Part shown: positions 45,527-54,727 of the stretch, piece after piece
How positions within the stretch are numbered: the stretch's first letter is position 1
How the letters are laid out: each line of letters starts with the position of its first letter
Assembly (NCBI RefSeq): GCF_016651105.1
Contig: NZ_JAEKEL010000002.1
Span: 578,501 to 642,500, forward strand
Source of the DNA: Pseudomonas sp. TH15
Lineage (GTDB): Bacteria; Pseudomonadota; Gammaproteobacteria; Pseudomonadales; Pseudomonadaceae
Direction: 5' to 3'
DNA length: 64,000 nt
Notes under the pieces: generated by a model
The model's database searches: none
What the model saw: only the letters and a program-made list of their open reading frames with translations
What the model was told of the DNA's origin: nothing
Made by a program: the position numbers and the translations under genes

Positions 45527-46372
45527 TTATGGGCGCGAATTGATCTGCTGTTGCAGATTCTGGATCTGCGACTGAAGGGTATTGAGGTTGCGGGTGGTCT
45601 GGCCGCGGAACGCGTCGAACTCGGCGGTATTGGTCGCGCCTTGTGGGGCGGCCGGGCGGTTGTCCTGCTGGGCTTTGAGGATGACGATTTCCTGTTCCAG
45701 ACGATCGATCGCAGTGCTCGGGTTGCCCTGTTTCTTCAGCGCAGCGATGTCGGCGTTGAGGCTTTTGAGCTCGGCGTCGACTTTGCTGGTGTCGGCAGGC
45801 GCGCTCTTCAGGGCGACCAATTCACCGCTCAAGGCTTTGACCTGAGCCTGCAACTGCGTGTTGGCCGCCTGTTGCTCGGTGGTTTGCGCGGTCATTTGCG
45901 CCAGGCGCTTGTCCAGTTCGCTGGTCTGACCGACCACACCTTGTTGTTGCTGACTCTGATCCTGGAGTTTGCTTTCCAACTGCTTGATCTGCAGTTTCAG
46001 CGCTTCGCTGTCGCTGTTGACGTTGGTCTGACTGGCCACGACCTTGCCGGAAATGTCCTGCAAGCGCCCCGCCGCTTCCTCACTGATCCGCGCGAAACTT
46101 TCCTGGGTCGCCACCAGTTGCTGCTCCATCAGCGAAATCTGCTGAAAACTCCACCAGGCCAGGCCCGCGAAGGCAAAGAACAAGGCGCCGACCAGTGCCC
46201 ACAACGGGCCAGTGCTCGGGCCTTTGACTTTAACCGCCGCAGCGCTGCGCGCAGGTGCGGCGGTGCGATCACGAACGACCGGAATGGTCGGAAATTCATC
46301 GTGGTCGTGAACGTCGGCGCGCAGGCTTGGTACATCGTCGAAATCGTCGTTGGCATCGTTACGCATGGACAT
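45527..46372 (-). CDS. Single-pass membrane protein with long coiled coil
   Basis: A 281-residue protein: acidic cytoplasmic start (NDANDDFDDVPSLRADVHDHDE), one hydrophobic helix (about 58-76), then about 200 residues of heptad-like, Gln/Ala/Leu-rich coiled coil predicted to be periplasmic (LKLQIKQLESKLQDQSQQQQ; LNTLQSQIQNLQQQI). The start is ATG 46372 with AAGG upstream; the frame is open to 46429. Homologues may be misnamed ATPase because of low-complexity coils; there is no Walker motif. A structural or scaffolding role is plausible only. Confidence 0.78.
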   Translation of the reverse strand: MSMRNDANDDFDDVPSLRADVHDHDEFPTIPVVRDRTAAPARSAAAVKVKGPSTGPLWALVGALFFAFAGLAWWSFQQISLMEQQLVATQESFARISEEAAGRLQDISGKVVASQTNVNSDSEALKLQIKQLESKLQDQSQQQQGVVGQTSELDKRLAQMTAQTTEQQAANTQLQAQVKALSGELVALKSAPADTSKVDAELKSLNADIAALKKQGNPSTAIDRLEQEIVILKAQQDNRPAAPQGATNTAEFDAFRGQTTRNLNTLQSQIQNLQQQINSRP

Positions 46373-46468
46373 TGAGTCAACCTTTGTGGAACGCGGTGGT
46401 GGCTTGATGCGGCGAAGTATAACCCCCACTGCCGCACCGATTGACCCTGAACCCGGAACTCGGTTCAG

Positions 46469-47461
46469 TCAGCGAATGTCCTGAGCCTTCCACCAGCCGC
46501 AAAATTCATCGAGGGCCGCCCAGAGACTGACCTTCGGATCGTAGTCCAGATAATGCCGGGCACGGCTGATATCCAACGTGAAATTTTTGTTCATAACCTG
46601 CATGCCCAGACGCGACAGGGTCGGCTCGGGACGCCCAGGCCAGAGCTTGCACACGCCCTCATTGAGCGCCGCTACGCTGTAGGCCAAGCCGTAGGAACGG
46701 TAGCGAGTGACCTGTGGGACGTCCATTTTTCGCATCACGTAATTCACCACATCCCACAACGGCACCGGCGTACCGTTGCTGATGTTGTAGGCCTTGCCCA
46801 ACGCCGAACCGCTGGCCAGCAAACTGCTGAGCAACGCTTCGTTGAGGTTTTGCATGCTGGTGAAATCAACCTTGTTCAAGCCGTTGCCGACAATCGCCAG
46901 ACGCCCCTTGCGCTGCATTTTCAGCAGGCGTGGGAAGATGCTCATGTCACCAGCCCCCGTGACGAAACGCGGGCGCAGGGCGATGGTTTCTAGACCGAAC
47001 TCCTGGGCGCCAAAGACCTTTTGCTCGGCGAGGAACTTGGTCGCGGCATAGTGATGCTTGAAGCGTTTAGGCACCTGCTCTTCGGTCAGGCCCAGATGAT
47101 CGCGGCCATCGAAGTAGATCGACGGCGACGACAAATGCACCAGCCGCCGGACCCGTTGCTTCAGGCAAGCCTCGACCACATTTTCAGTGACCTGGACATT
47201 GCCCTGGTGAAAGTCCTGATAACGGCCCCACAAACCAACGGCGCCAGCGCAATGGACCACGGCTTCAACGTCCGAGCACAGGTCACGCACCAGTTCCGGG
47301 TCGCTCAAGTCTCCCTGGATGAACTCGGCGCCACGGCGCACCAGGTGCTCGACGCCCTCGGCCCGGCGACCGTTGACCCGCACGTCCAGGCCCTGCTCCA
47401 GGGCGAAACGCGCAAAGCGTCCGCCAATGAAGCCGCTTGCGCCGGTGACCAGAATTTTCAT
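46469..47461 (-). CDS. NAD-dependent epimerase/dehydratase (extended SDR, 3beta-HSD-like)
   Basis: A 330-residue extended short-chain dehydrogenase. Nucleotide motif TGASGFIGG (about 7-15), DVEAVVHCAGAVGLWG, the active Ser region LVHLSSPSIYF, and YxxxK in HHYAATK. RPRFVTGAGD follows. It fits sugar-nucleotide epimerases or sterol-type dehydrogenases; substrate unknown. It sits alone between the coiled-coil gene and argP, all on the minus strand. Confidence 0.88.
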   Translation of the reverse strand: MKILVTGASGFIGGRFARFALEQGLDVRVNGRRAEGVEHLVRRGAEFIQGDLSDPELVRDLCSDVEAVVHCAGAVGLWGRYQDFHQGNVQVTENVVEACLKQRVRRLVHLSSPSIYFDGRDHLGLTEEQVPKRFKHHYAATKFLAEQKVFGAQEFGLETIALRPRFVTGAGDMSIFPRLLKMQRKGRLAIVGNGLNKVDFTSMQNLNEALLSSLLASGSALGKAYNISNGTPVPLWDVVNYVMRKMDVPQVTRYRSYGLAYSVAALNEGVCKLWPGRPEPTLSRLGMQVMNKNFTLDISRARHYLDYDPKVSLWAALDEFCGWWKAQDIR

Positions 47462-47515
47462 GTAAAGCTCCGATGTCTATCGTTTTGCGTAATGCGTGAG
47501 TCTTGACGCTGCCCG

Positions 47516-48409
47516 TCAGTCCAACGGCACCAGCCATTGCTTCGACGAACTTACCAATTGGTCAGTCAGTAAACCCAGTAACTGACCGCCATTGCGCCAA
47601 TGATGCCAGTACAACGGCACATCAATCGGCTTATCTGGCAATAGTTCCACTAAAACACCGCGTTCGAGTTGCTCGCGCACCTGCAATTCCGGCACCAGGC
47701 CCCAACCGAGCCCCGCTTCCGTAAGGCGGATAAAGCCTTCGGACGATGGGCATAAATGGTGTTCGAAACCGCCGTCCACGCCTAAGGACGCGAGGTAGCG
47801 ATGCTGTAGGAAATCGTCCGGGCCAAACACCAGCGCCGGCGTGCGCGGCAACAACTCGGCACGCACACCGTCGGGGAAATGCCGGGCAACGAATGCCGGG
47901 CTGGCCAACGCCCGGTAACGCATGGCGCCCAACAGCACGCTCCGCGCTCCGGCCACCGGGCGTTCGCTGGCGCAAACACAGGCCGCCACTTCGCCGGCGC
48001 GCATGCGTTTGAGACCCACGGTCTGGTCTTCCACCACCAGATCCAACAGCAAATGTTGCTCGGCGCAAAAATCCCCGACGGCGTCGGCCCACCACGTAGC
48101 GAGGCTATCAGCGTTGAGGGCGATGCGCAGGCGTTCCGGCAGACCTTCTTCGTCCAGCGCCGGCACCAGCGTCTGCAAATCCCGCTCAAGCAAGCGCACC
48201 TGCTGCACATGGTTGAGCAAGCGCCGACCGATTTCGGTGGGCGCTGGCGGTGTGACACGCACCAACACCGGTTGGCCGACCCGCGCTTCCAGCAGTTTGA
48301 TCCGCTGGGAGATCGCCGATTGCGACAAACCCAGCACCTGCGCGGCACGTTCGAATCCGGCCTGCTCGACCACGGCGGCCAAAGCAGAAAGCAATTTATA
48401 GTCGAACAT
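47516..48409 (-). CDS. argP: LysR-family regulator ArgP (IciA)
   Basis: A 297-residue LTTR starting MFDYKLLSALAAVVEQAGFE, with SQSAISQRIKLLEARVGQPV in the helix-turn-helix, exactly the ArgP pattern. The effector domain has LNADSLATWW, as in lysine/arginine-sensing ArgP. It diverges from the ACT-domain gene and argO, and ArgP is the known activator of the argO exporter gene, so the arrangement supports the call. Confidence 0.93.
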   Translation of the reverse strand: MFDYKLLSALAAVVEQAGFERAAQVLGLSQSAISQRIKLLEARVGQPVLVRVTPPAPTEIGRRLLNHVQQVRLLERDLQTLVPALDEEGLPERLRIALNADSLATWWADAVGDFCAEQHLLLDLVVEDQTVGLKRMRAGEVAACVCASERPVAGARSVLLGAMRYRALASPAFVARHFPDGVRAELLPRTPALVFGPDDFLQHRYLASLGVDGGFEHHLCPSSEGFIRLTEAGLGWGLVPELQVREQLERGVLVELLPDKPIDVPLYWHHWRNGGQLLGLLTDQLVSSSKQWLVPLD

Positions 48410-48505
48410 CAGTTTTCCTAATGAGCGATCAGCACTATTGGTTTTTCTTATACAGCGTAGCGCCGGAGAATGGCCAGCAAGAACTTTTTAACAAGGAATA
48501 CCGAC

Positions 48506-48907
48506 ATGGCTGGCGAAACTTCATTGGCAACCCTGCTGCGCAGCATGAGCCCGCACCTCAACGTCGGCGAATACGTGTTCTGCACCCTGCGCGACGGTTC
48601 GCTACCGGCAGGCCTGGAAATCGTCGGCAGCTTTCGCGAGCAGGAAGGCCTGACAGTGATTCTGGAACGTTCCCACGCCGAAAAGGCCGGTTTCAGCTTC
48701 GACTACGTCGCTGCGTGGATCACCTTGAACGTGCATTCGGCCCTGGAAGCCGTCGGCCTGACCGCCGCTTTTGCCACAGCGCTGGGCAAGGCCGGCATCA
48801 GTTGCAACGTAATCGCCGGCTACTACCACGATCATTTATTCGTCGGCCAGGCCGATGCCGATCGTGCCATGCACGTGCTGCGGGATCTGGCAGCCAACGC
48901 GGAGTAA
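48506..48907 (+). CDS. ACT-domain protein
   Basis: A 133-residue protein of the small ACT-like family: SLATLLRSMSPHLNVGEYVF, then FSFDYVAAWITLNVHSALEAVG and GISCNVIAGYYHDHLFVG, the typical double ACT-like fold seen beside argP/argO in Pseudomonas. ACT domains usually bind amino acids. The start is ATG 48506 with AAGGA upstream; the frame is open to 48470. Six bases before argO, so co-transcribed. An arginine- or lysine-sensing function is inference. Confidence 0.85.
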   Translation: MAGETSLATLLRSMSPHLNVGEYVFCTLRDGSLPAGLEIVGSFREQEGLTVILERSHAEKAGFSFDYVAAWITLNVHSALEAVGLTAAFATALGKAGISCNVIAGYYHDHLFVGQADADRAMHVLRDLAANAE

Positions 48908-48913
48908 AACCTT

Positions 48914-49516
48914 ATGTGGCAAAGCTATGTAAACGGCCTGTTGGTCGCTGCGGGGCTGATCATGGCGATCGGCACCCAGAATGCGTTTGTGCTGGCCCAA
49001 AGCCTGCGCCGCGAACATCACCTGCCGGTTGCCGCACTCTGCGTGGCCTGCGACGCATTGTTGGTCGCCGCCGGGGTCTTCGGCCTGGCGACGGTGCTGG
49101 CGCAAAACCCGACGCTGCTGGCGGTTGCCCGTTGGGGCGGTGCGGTGTTTCTGATTTGGTACGGCAGCCAGGCATTGCGCCGGGCCTGCTCGAAACAAAG
49201 CCTGCAACAAGGCGAAAACCAGACCGTACGCTCACTGCGGGCGGTGATGCTCAGTGCGCTGGCGGTGACGCTGCTCAACCCGCACGTTTATCTCGATACC
49301 GTGTTGCTGATCGGCTCTCTCGGCGCACAACAATCGGTGCCCGGCGCTTATGTCGTGGGGGCGGCGAGTGCGTCGTTGCTGTGGTTTTTCACTTTGGCGC
49401 TGGGCGCTGCATGGCTGGCACCGTGGCTGGCCCGGCCCAGCACCTGGAGGATTCTCGACCTGCTGGTGGCCGTCATGATGTTTACCGTAGCGATTCAACT
49501 AATCACCTCGGCCTGA
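48914..49516 (+). CDS. argO: LysE/ArgO amino-acid exporter
   Basis: A 200-residue membrane protein with six helices, of the LysE family that exports arginine or lysine. Family signature AIGTQNAFVLAQSLRRE in helix 1, CDALLVAAGVFG, and LNPHVYLDTVLLIGS. Located after the ACT gene and divergent from argP, its known regulator in E. coli. Substrate is inferred from context. Confidence 0.92.
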   Translation: MWQSYVNGLLVAAGLIMAIGTQNAFVLAQSLRREHHLPVAALCVACDALLVAAGVFGLATVLAQNPTLLAVARWGGAVFLIWYGSQALRRACSKQSLQQGENQTVRSLRAVMLSALAVTLLNPHVYLDTVLLIGSLGAQQSVPGAYVVGAASASLLWFFTLALGAAWLAPWLARPSTWRILDLLVAVMMFTVAIQLITSA

Positions 49517-49692
49517 ATATTCTAAAAGGCTTTGGAACCTCTATCCCACACAGTTGTTGCGTGGTTATGCCGCACCCCCGGTGCTATGATCCGGTTCGAT
49601 GCGCCGCAAAGAGTACAAACTCCCCGGCGCTTGTCTGGCCGCCCGTGATCGGCCTTGCGCTCACCGCAACTGACCTGATTAGGAGAATCATC

Positions 49693-50289
49693 ATGGCTTT
49701 CGAATTGCCGCCGCTGCCTTACGCACACGATGCCCTGCAGCCGCACATTTCCAAGGAAACTCTGGAATACCACCACGACAAGCACCACAACACCTACGTC
49801 GTGAACCTGAACAACCTGGTGCCAGGCACCGAGTTCGAAGGCAAGACCCTGGAAGAAATCGTTAAATCTTCTTCGGGCGGTATCTTCAACAACGCCGCTC
49901 AGGTCTGGAACCACACCTTCTACTGGAACTGCCTGGCGCCAAACGCCGGCGGTCAACCTACCGGCGCACTGGCTGATGCCATCAACGCAGCCTTCGGTTC
50001 GTTCGACAAGTTCAAAGAAGAATTCAGCAAAACCTCCATCGGCACCTTCGGTTCCGGCTGGGGCTGGCTGGTGAAAAAGGCTGACGGTTCCCTGGCCCTG
50101 GCCAGCACCATCGGCGCCGGCAACCCGCTGACCAGCGGCGACACCCCGCTGCTGACCTGCGACGTCTGGGAACACGCTTACTACATCGACTACCGCAACG
50201 TTCGTCCGAAGTATGTCGAAGCGTTCTGGAACCTGGTCAACTGGAAATTCGTGGCTGAGCAGTTCGAAGGCAAAACCTTCACCGCTTAA
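49693..50289 (+). CDS. sodB: Iron superoxide dismutase
   Basis: A 198-residue Fe-SOD converting superoxide to O2 and H2O2. Metal ligands: His in SKETLEYHHDKHHNTYV (His 27 region), His in NHTFYWN, and Asp/His in DVWEHAYYIDYRN. The sequence AALAPN-like Fe-type NNAAQVWNHTFYWNCLAPN and GSGWGWLV support iron over manganese. AGGAGA lies just before the ATG at 49693. A very long shadow frame runs in phase upstream and must not be taken as an N-terminal extension. Strong terminator follows. Confidence 0.97.
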   Translation: MAFELPPLPYAHDALQPHISKETLEYHHDKHHNTYVVNLNNLVPGTEFEGKTLEEIVKSSSGGIFNNAAQVWNHTFYWNCLAPNAGGQPTGALADAINAAFGSFDKFKEEFSKTSIGTFGSGWGWLVKKADGSLALASTIGAGNPLTSGDTPLLTCDVWEHAYYIDYRNVRPKYVEAFWNLVNWKFVAEQFEGKTFTA

Positions 50290-50303
50290 GATCGATACCA
50301 GTC

Positions 50304-50333
50304 AAAAAAGCCCGGCTTAGGTCGGGTTTTTTT
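50304..50333 (+). terminator. Rho-independent terminator after sodB
   Basis: AAAAAAGCCCG and CGGGTTTTTTT form a stem over a short loop, ending in seven Ts, 15 bases after the stop. Confidence 0.9.
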
Positions 50334-50354
50334 ATGCCTGCGATTTTTTGATGA

Positions 50355-50464
50355 TCGGTCCCACGCTCTGCGTGGGGATGCAGCCCGTGACGCTCTGCGT
50401 CACATTCAACAGCGGAACGCGGAGCGTCCCCAGAGTCGTTCCCACGCAGAGCGTGGGAACGATT
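50355..50464. repeat. Multi-hairpin repeat (CCCACGCTCTGCGTGGG kind)
   Basis: Contains CCCACGCTCTGCGTGGG, GTGACGCTCTGCGTCAC, a GGAACGCGGAGCGTCC unit and finally CCCACGCAGAGCGTGGG, with the first and last complementary to each other. It is a compact nested repeat distinct from the REP types. Confidence 0.85.
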
Positions 50465-50780
50465 AAAAGCAAAAGACCGCAGCCTTCGGCAACTCCTACA
50501 TCGGGATGGCGTTACTCCCACAGAAAATGCAGCTTCAAGCCGCTTGCTGCCTTGCTACGGAGGGCTAACATCAAAACATTGGGAAAATTGTTCCGCGCCG
50601 CTCAAGTTGCAGCCCAAAACTACCGACACAGTACAAATAGGACAAATACTCAAAACAACAGCATATTAGCCAAGCTACAGGCAAAATCCCCTGAGCTGAA
50701 TTGTCCCTTTGACTGCCACCACGGGATTGCCAATACTCATGGCAACTTGATGCTACCCGCACGGAACAAGGAATAACCCT

Positions 50781-52832
50781 TTGAAGCTGGAACTCAAGAA
50801 CAGCTTGTCGGTGAAGTTGCTCCGGGTCGTGCTCCTGTCGGCATTGATCGTCGGCGTAGTCTTGAGCTGCGCGCAGATCGTTTTCGATGCCTATAAAACA
50901 CGTCAGGCCGTAGCCGGCGACGCCCAACGCATCCTCGACATGTTCCGCGACCCCTCGACCCAGGCCGTCTACAGCCTGGACCGGGAGATGGGCATGCAGG
51001 TAATCGAAGGCCTGTTCCAGGACGACGCCGTGCGCCAAGCCTCCATCGGCCATCCCAACGAAGCCATGCTCGCGCAAAAATCCCGCGAACTGCAGCACTC
51101 CAACAGCCGCTGGCTGACCGACCTGATCCTCGGCCAGGAACGCACCTTCACCACCCAACTGGTGGGTCGTGGCCCCTACAGCGAGTATTACGGCGACCTG
51201 AGCATCACCCTCGACACCGCCACCTATGGCCAGGGTTTCATCGTCAGCTCGGTGATCATCTTTATTTCCGGGGTGCTGCGCGCGCTCGCCATGGGCCTGG
51301 TGCTGTATCTGGTTTACCACTGGCTGCTGACCAAACCGCTGTCGCGAATCATCGAGCACCTCACCGAGATCAACCCCGACCGCCCCAGCGCACACAAGAT
51401 CCCGCAGCTCAAGGGCCACGAAAAAAACGAACTGGGCATCTGGATCAACACCGCCAACCAGTTGCTCGAGTCCATTGAGCGCAACACCCATCTGCGCCAT
51501 GAAGCGGAAAACAGCCTGCTGCGCATGGCCCAGTACGACTTCCTCACCGGTTTGCCGAACCGCCAGCAATTGCAGCAGCAACTGGACAAAATCCTCGTGG
51601 ACGCCGGCAAATTGCAGCGTCGGGTTGCCGTACTGGTCGTAGGACTGGACGACTTCAAAGGCATCAACGAACAATTCAGCTACCAGACCGGCGACCAACT
51701 GCTGCTGGCCCTGGCCGATCGCTTGCGCGCCCACAGCGGTCGCCTCGGCGCCCTCGCCCGCCTGGGCGGCGATCAGTTTGCGCTGGTCCAGGCCGACATC
51801 GAACAACCCTACGAAGCGGCCGAGCTGGCCCAAAGCATTCTCGATGACCTGGAAGCGGCGTTTGCCCTCGACCATCAGGAAATCCGCCTGCGCGCCACCA
51901 TCGGCATCACCCTGTTCCCCGAGGACGGTGACAGTACCGAGAAGCTGCTGCAAAAAGCCGAGCAGACCATGACCCTGGCCAAGACTCGCTCGCGCAACCG
52001 CTATCAGTTCTATATCGCCAGCGTCGACAGCGAAATGCGCCGCCGCCGCGAACTGGAAAAAGACCTGCGCGACGCCCTCGCCCGCGATCAGTTCTACCTC
52101 GTCTACCAGCCGCAGATCAGCTATCGCGACCACCGAGTGGTCGGCGTCGAAGCGTTGATTCGCTGGCAACACCCTGAGCACGGGCTCGTACCGCCCGACC
52201 TGTTCATCCCGCTGGCCGAACAGAACGGCACCATTATCGCCATCGGCGAATGGGTGCTGGATCAAGCCTGCAAGCAACTACGCGAGTGGCACGACCAGGG
52301 GTTTGTCGACCTGCGCATGGCGGTGAACCTGTCCACCGTGCAACTGCACCACGCCGAGTTGCCGCGGGTGGTCAATAACCTGCTGCAGATGTACCGCCTG
52401 CCACCGCGCAGCCTGGAACTGGAAGTCACCGAAACCGGCCTGATGGAAGACATCAGCACCGCCGCCCAGCATTTGCTGAGCCTGCGCCGCTCCGGTGCCT
52501 TGATCGCCATCGACGACTTCGGCACCGGCTACTCGTCACTCAGCTATCTGAAAAGCCTGCCGCTGGACAAGATCAAGATCGACAAGAGCTTTGTGCAGGA
52601 CCTGCTCGATGACGACGACGATGCAACCATCGTTCGGGCGATCATCCAGTTGGGCAAGAGCCTTGGCATGCAGGTGATTGCCGAAGGCGTGGAAACCGCC
52701 GAGCAAGAGGCCTACATCATTTCCGAAGGCTGCCACGAAGGTCAGGGTTACCACTACAGCAAACCGCTGCCGGCAAGGGAGTTGAGCGCTTACTTAAAGC
52801 AGGCCCAGCGCAGTAACGCGGTCATTCTTTGA
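50781..52832 (+). CDS. bifA: c-di-GMP phosphodiesterase BifA (GGDQF-EAL)
   Basis: A 683-residue membrane protein. Helix 1 (about 12-33), a periplasmic sensor of about 120 residues, helix 2 (about 155-183), then a GGDEF domain with degenerate active site LGGDQF and an intact EAL domain (GVEALIRWQHPEHG; ELEVTETGLME; IDDFGTGYSSLSYL; IIAEGVETAEQE). GGDQF-EAL next to sodB matches BifA of P. aeruginosa (PA4367), which lowers c-di-GMP and limits biofilm. The start is TTG at 50781 with AAGGA upstream, and the N-terminus MKLELKNSLSVKLL fits the family. Confidence 0.92.
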   Translation: MKLELKNSLSVKLLRVVLLSALIVGVVLSCAQIVFDAYKTRQAVAGDAQRILDMFRDPSTQAVYSLDREMGMQVIEGLFQDDAVRQASIGHPNEAMLAQKSRELQHSNSRWLTDLILGQERTFTTQLVGRGPYSEYYGDLSITLDTATYGQGFIVSSVIIFISGVLRALAMGLVLYLVYHWLLTKPLSRIIEHLTEINPDRPSAHKIPQLKGHEKNELGIWINTANQLLESIERNTHLRHEAENSLLRMAQYDFLTGLPNRQQLQQQLDKILVDAGKLQRRVAVLVVGLDDFKGINEQFSYQTGDQLLLALADRLRAHSGRLGALARLGGDQFALVQADIEQPYEAAELAQSILDDLEAAFALDHQEIRLRATIGITLFPEDGDSTEKLLQKAEQTMTLAKTRSRNRYQFYIASVDSEMRRRRELEKDLRDALARDQFYLVYQPQISYRDHRVVGVEALIRWQHPEHGLVPPDLFIPLAEQNGTIIAIGEWVLDQACKQLREWHDQGFVDLRMAVNLSTVQLHHAELPRVVNNLLQMYRLPPRSLELEVTETGLMEDISTAAQHLLSLRRSGALIAIDDFGTGYSSLSYLKSLPLDKIKIDKSFVQDLLDDDDDATIVRAIIQLGKSLGMQVIAEGVETAEQEAYIISEGCHEGQGYHYSKPLPARELSAYLKQAQRSNAVIL

Positions 52833-52850
52833 ATTCTTAGTCATTGCCAA

Positions 52851-52922
52851 AAGATCGCAGCCTTCTGCAGCTCCTACATGGATCGCATTCCCAGTAGGAG
52901 CTGCCGAAGGCTGCGATCTTTT
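52851..52922. repeat. REP-type inverted pair (GATCGCAGCC kind)
   Basis: AAAGATCGCAGCCTTCTGCA and its complement ending GGCTGCGATCTTT face each other, with GCTCCTAC and GTAGGAGC inside. Confidence 0.9.
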
Positions 52923-52980
52923 GATCTACAGCACCGCCGCCATCTGAATAAGAAATATTTCCAAGCGCTACCCTTTACAC

Positions 52981-53000
52981 ATAATGCGAAAGATTTGCAT
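52981..53000. promoter_or_regulatory. Weak candidate Fur site upstream of the imelysin cluster
   Basis: ATAATGCGAAAGATTTGCAT has partial dyad symmetry (TGCGAAA / TTTGCA) and a loose match to the Fur consensus. GAAATATTTC, a 10-bp palindrome, lies about 30 bases upstream. Related clusters in Pseudomonas are iron-regulated, so a Fur site is expected; this exact one is not secure. Confidence 0.3.
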
Positions 53001-53062
53001 CATGTCGCAGTTTTGCGCGCCCACAGCGCCATTCCACCCTCTATCGAAGCAGGATGTTCGCC

Positions 53063-54412
53063 ATGATTCGTATGCCTCTGGCTACCGCCAGTCTGTTGGC
53101 CATCGCTATTTCCCTCGCCGGTTGCGGCGAAGGCAAAGACAAGGCCGCCGCGTCGCAAGCGCCGACCCCGGCCGCCAGCACCGCCGCTGCCCCAGCTACT
53201 ACGCCAGCCGCTGCCGGTAAAGTCGACGAAGCCGCCGCCAAAGCCGTGGTCGCGCATTACGCCGACATGGTCTTCGCTGTTTACAGCGATGCCGAATCTA
53301 CTGCGAAAACCCTGCAAACCGCCGTTGACGCTTTCCTCGCCAAACCGAACGCCGAGACCCTGAAAGCCGCCAGAACTGCCTGGATCGCCGCTCGCGTTCC
53401 TTACCTGCAGAGCGAAGTGTTCCGCTTCGGCAACACCATCATCGACGACTGGGAAGGTCAGGTGAACGCCTGGCCACTGGACGAGGGTCTGATCGACTAC
53501 GTCGACAAATCCTACGAGCACGCACTGGGTAACCCGGGCGCCACCGCCAACATCATCGCCAACACCGAAATTCAGGTCGGCGAAGACAAGGTCGACGTCA
53601 AAGACATCACCCCGGAAAAACTCGCCAGCCTGAACGAGCTGGGCGGTTCCGAAGCTAACGTTGCCACCGGCTACCACGCCATTGAATTCCTGCTGTGGGG
53701 CCAGGACCTGAACGGCACCGGCCCTGGCGCTGGCAACCGTCCTGCTTCCGATTACCTGGAAGGCGCCGGCGCAACCGGCGGTCACAACGATCGTCGCCGC
53801 GCTTACCTGAAAGCCGTGACCCAACTGCTGGTCAGCGACCTGGAAGAAATGGTCGGTAACTGGAAGCCGAACGTGGCCGACAACTACCGCTCCACCCTGG
53901 AAGCCGAACCTGCCGAAACCGGCCTGCGCAAAATGCTGTTCGGCATGGGTAGCCTGTCCCTGGGCGAACTGGCGGGCGAGCGCATGAAGGTTTCCCTGGA
54001 AGCCAACTCCCCGGAAGACGAACAGGACTGCTTCAGCGACAACACCCACAACTCGCACTTCTACGATGCCAAAGGCATTCGTAACGTGTACCTGGGCGAA
54101 TACACCCGCGTCGACGGCACCAAAATGACCGGCGCCAGCCTGTCGTCTCTGGTGGCCAAGGCCGACCCGGCTGCCGACAACGCACTGAAAGCCGACCTGG
54201 CTGCCACCGAAGCCAAGATCCAGGTCATGGTCGATCACGCCAACAAGGGTGAGCACTACGACCAGTTGATCGCTGCCGGCAACACCGCAGGCAACCAGAT
54301 CGTACGTGACGCCATAGCGTCGCTGGTCAAGCAGACCGGTTCGATCGAACAAGCCGCTGGCAAACTGGGCATCAGCGACCTGAACCCGGACAACGCTGAT
54401 CACGAGTTCTGA
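53063..54412 (+). CDS. icmP: Imelysin-family lipoprotein (insulin-cleaving metalloprotease-like)
   Basis: A 449-residue lipoprotein: signal peptide with lipobox ISLAGC, an Ala/Pro/Thr-rich linker, then a large imelysin (peptidase M75) domain. The family motif GxHxxE is present as GYHAIEFLLWG. The NNTHNSH-like segment DNTHNSHFYDAKGIRNVYLG is typical. The start is ATG 53063 with AGGA eight bases upstream; ATG 53054 is too close to any ribosome site. It heads a four-gene cluster that matches PA4370-PA4373. IcmP was described as insulin-cleaving, but an iron-uptake role is now the likelier physiology; that is inference. Confidence 0.88.
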   Translation: MIRMPLATASLLAIAISLAGCGEGKDKAAASQAPTPAASTAAAPATTPAAAGKVDEAAAKAVVAHYADMVFAVYSDAESTAKTLQTAVDAFLAKPNAETLKAARTAWIAARVPYLQSEVFRFGNTIIDDWEGQVNAWPLDEGLIDYVDKSYEHALGNPGATANIIANTEIQVGEDKVDVKDITPEKLASLNELGGSEANVATGYHAIEFLLWGQDLNGTGPGAGNRPASDYLEGAGATGGHNDRRRAYLKAVTQLLVSDLEEMVGNWKPNVADNYRSTLEAEPAETGLRKMLFGMGSLSLGELAGERMKVSLEANSPEDEQDCFSDNTHNSHFYDAKGIRNVYLGEYTRVDGTKMTGASLSSLVAKADPAADNALKADLAATEAKIQVMVDHANKGEHYDQLIAAGNTAGNQIVRDAIASLVKQTGSIEQAAGKLGISDLNPDNADHEF

Positions 54413-54428
54413 TCAACGTTGGCTGAAT

Positions 54429-54455
54429 AAAAGGCGACCTTCGGGTCGCCTTTTT
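54429..54455 (+). terminator. Rho-independent terminator after the first imelysin gene
   Basis: AAAAGGCGACC-TTCG-GGTCGCCTTTTT is a perfect stem with stable tetraloop and T tract. Confidence 0.92.
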
Positions 54456-54516
54456 CATGCCTGCCATTCCCAAAACCCTGCTCCATGATGTGCTCGATAT
54501 CAAATGCACCACCCAT

Positions 54517-54612
54517 CCCTGTGGGAGCGAGCCTGCTCGCGAAGGCGTCATCTGTCGCAACCTCGTCAGCGCGGCAGACACCGGCTTCGCGAGCAGGCTC
54601 GCTCCCACAGGG
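54517..54612. repeat. REP-type inverted pair
   Basis: CCCTGTGGGAGCGAGCCTGC and its exact complement ending GCTCGCTCCCACAGGG flank about 50 bases. It separates the first imelysin gene from the rest of the cluster. Confidence 0.92.
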
Positions 54613-54727
54613 TTTGCATGAGCTTCAAGGCTTGCCTCAGATCAACCAAACGATAATTCCTCTTATTCAATCCCCCCTGCCCTGTTAGACTTTGCGCCCT
54701 CGTTTTGCTCGTCTTTCAGGAAGTCTG

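Larger units (their letters stand above)
50290..50780. other. Intergenic between sodB and bifA
   Basis: No gene in 490 bases. From left to right: the sodB terminator, a multi-hairpin repeat, a lone REP half (near 50470-50500), then unassigned sequence that should hold the bifA promoter. No activator site could be named. Confidence 0.6.

Noticed and set aside
48421..49692. A 424-codon open stretch in frame with sodB, seeming to give a 622-residue fusion
   Set aside because: It runs out of frame through the ACT and argO genes and is Arg/Pro-rich as GC-rich shadows are; sodB has its own ATG with AGGAGA at 49693.
50571..52277. A 568-codon frame antisense to bifA
   Set aside because: Shadow frame; bifA carries intact GGDQF and EAL domains on the plus strand.
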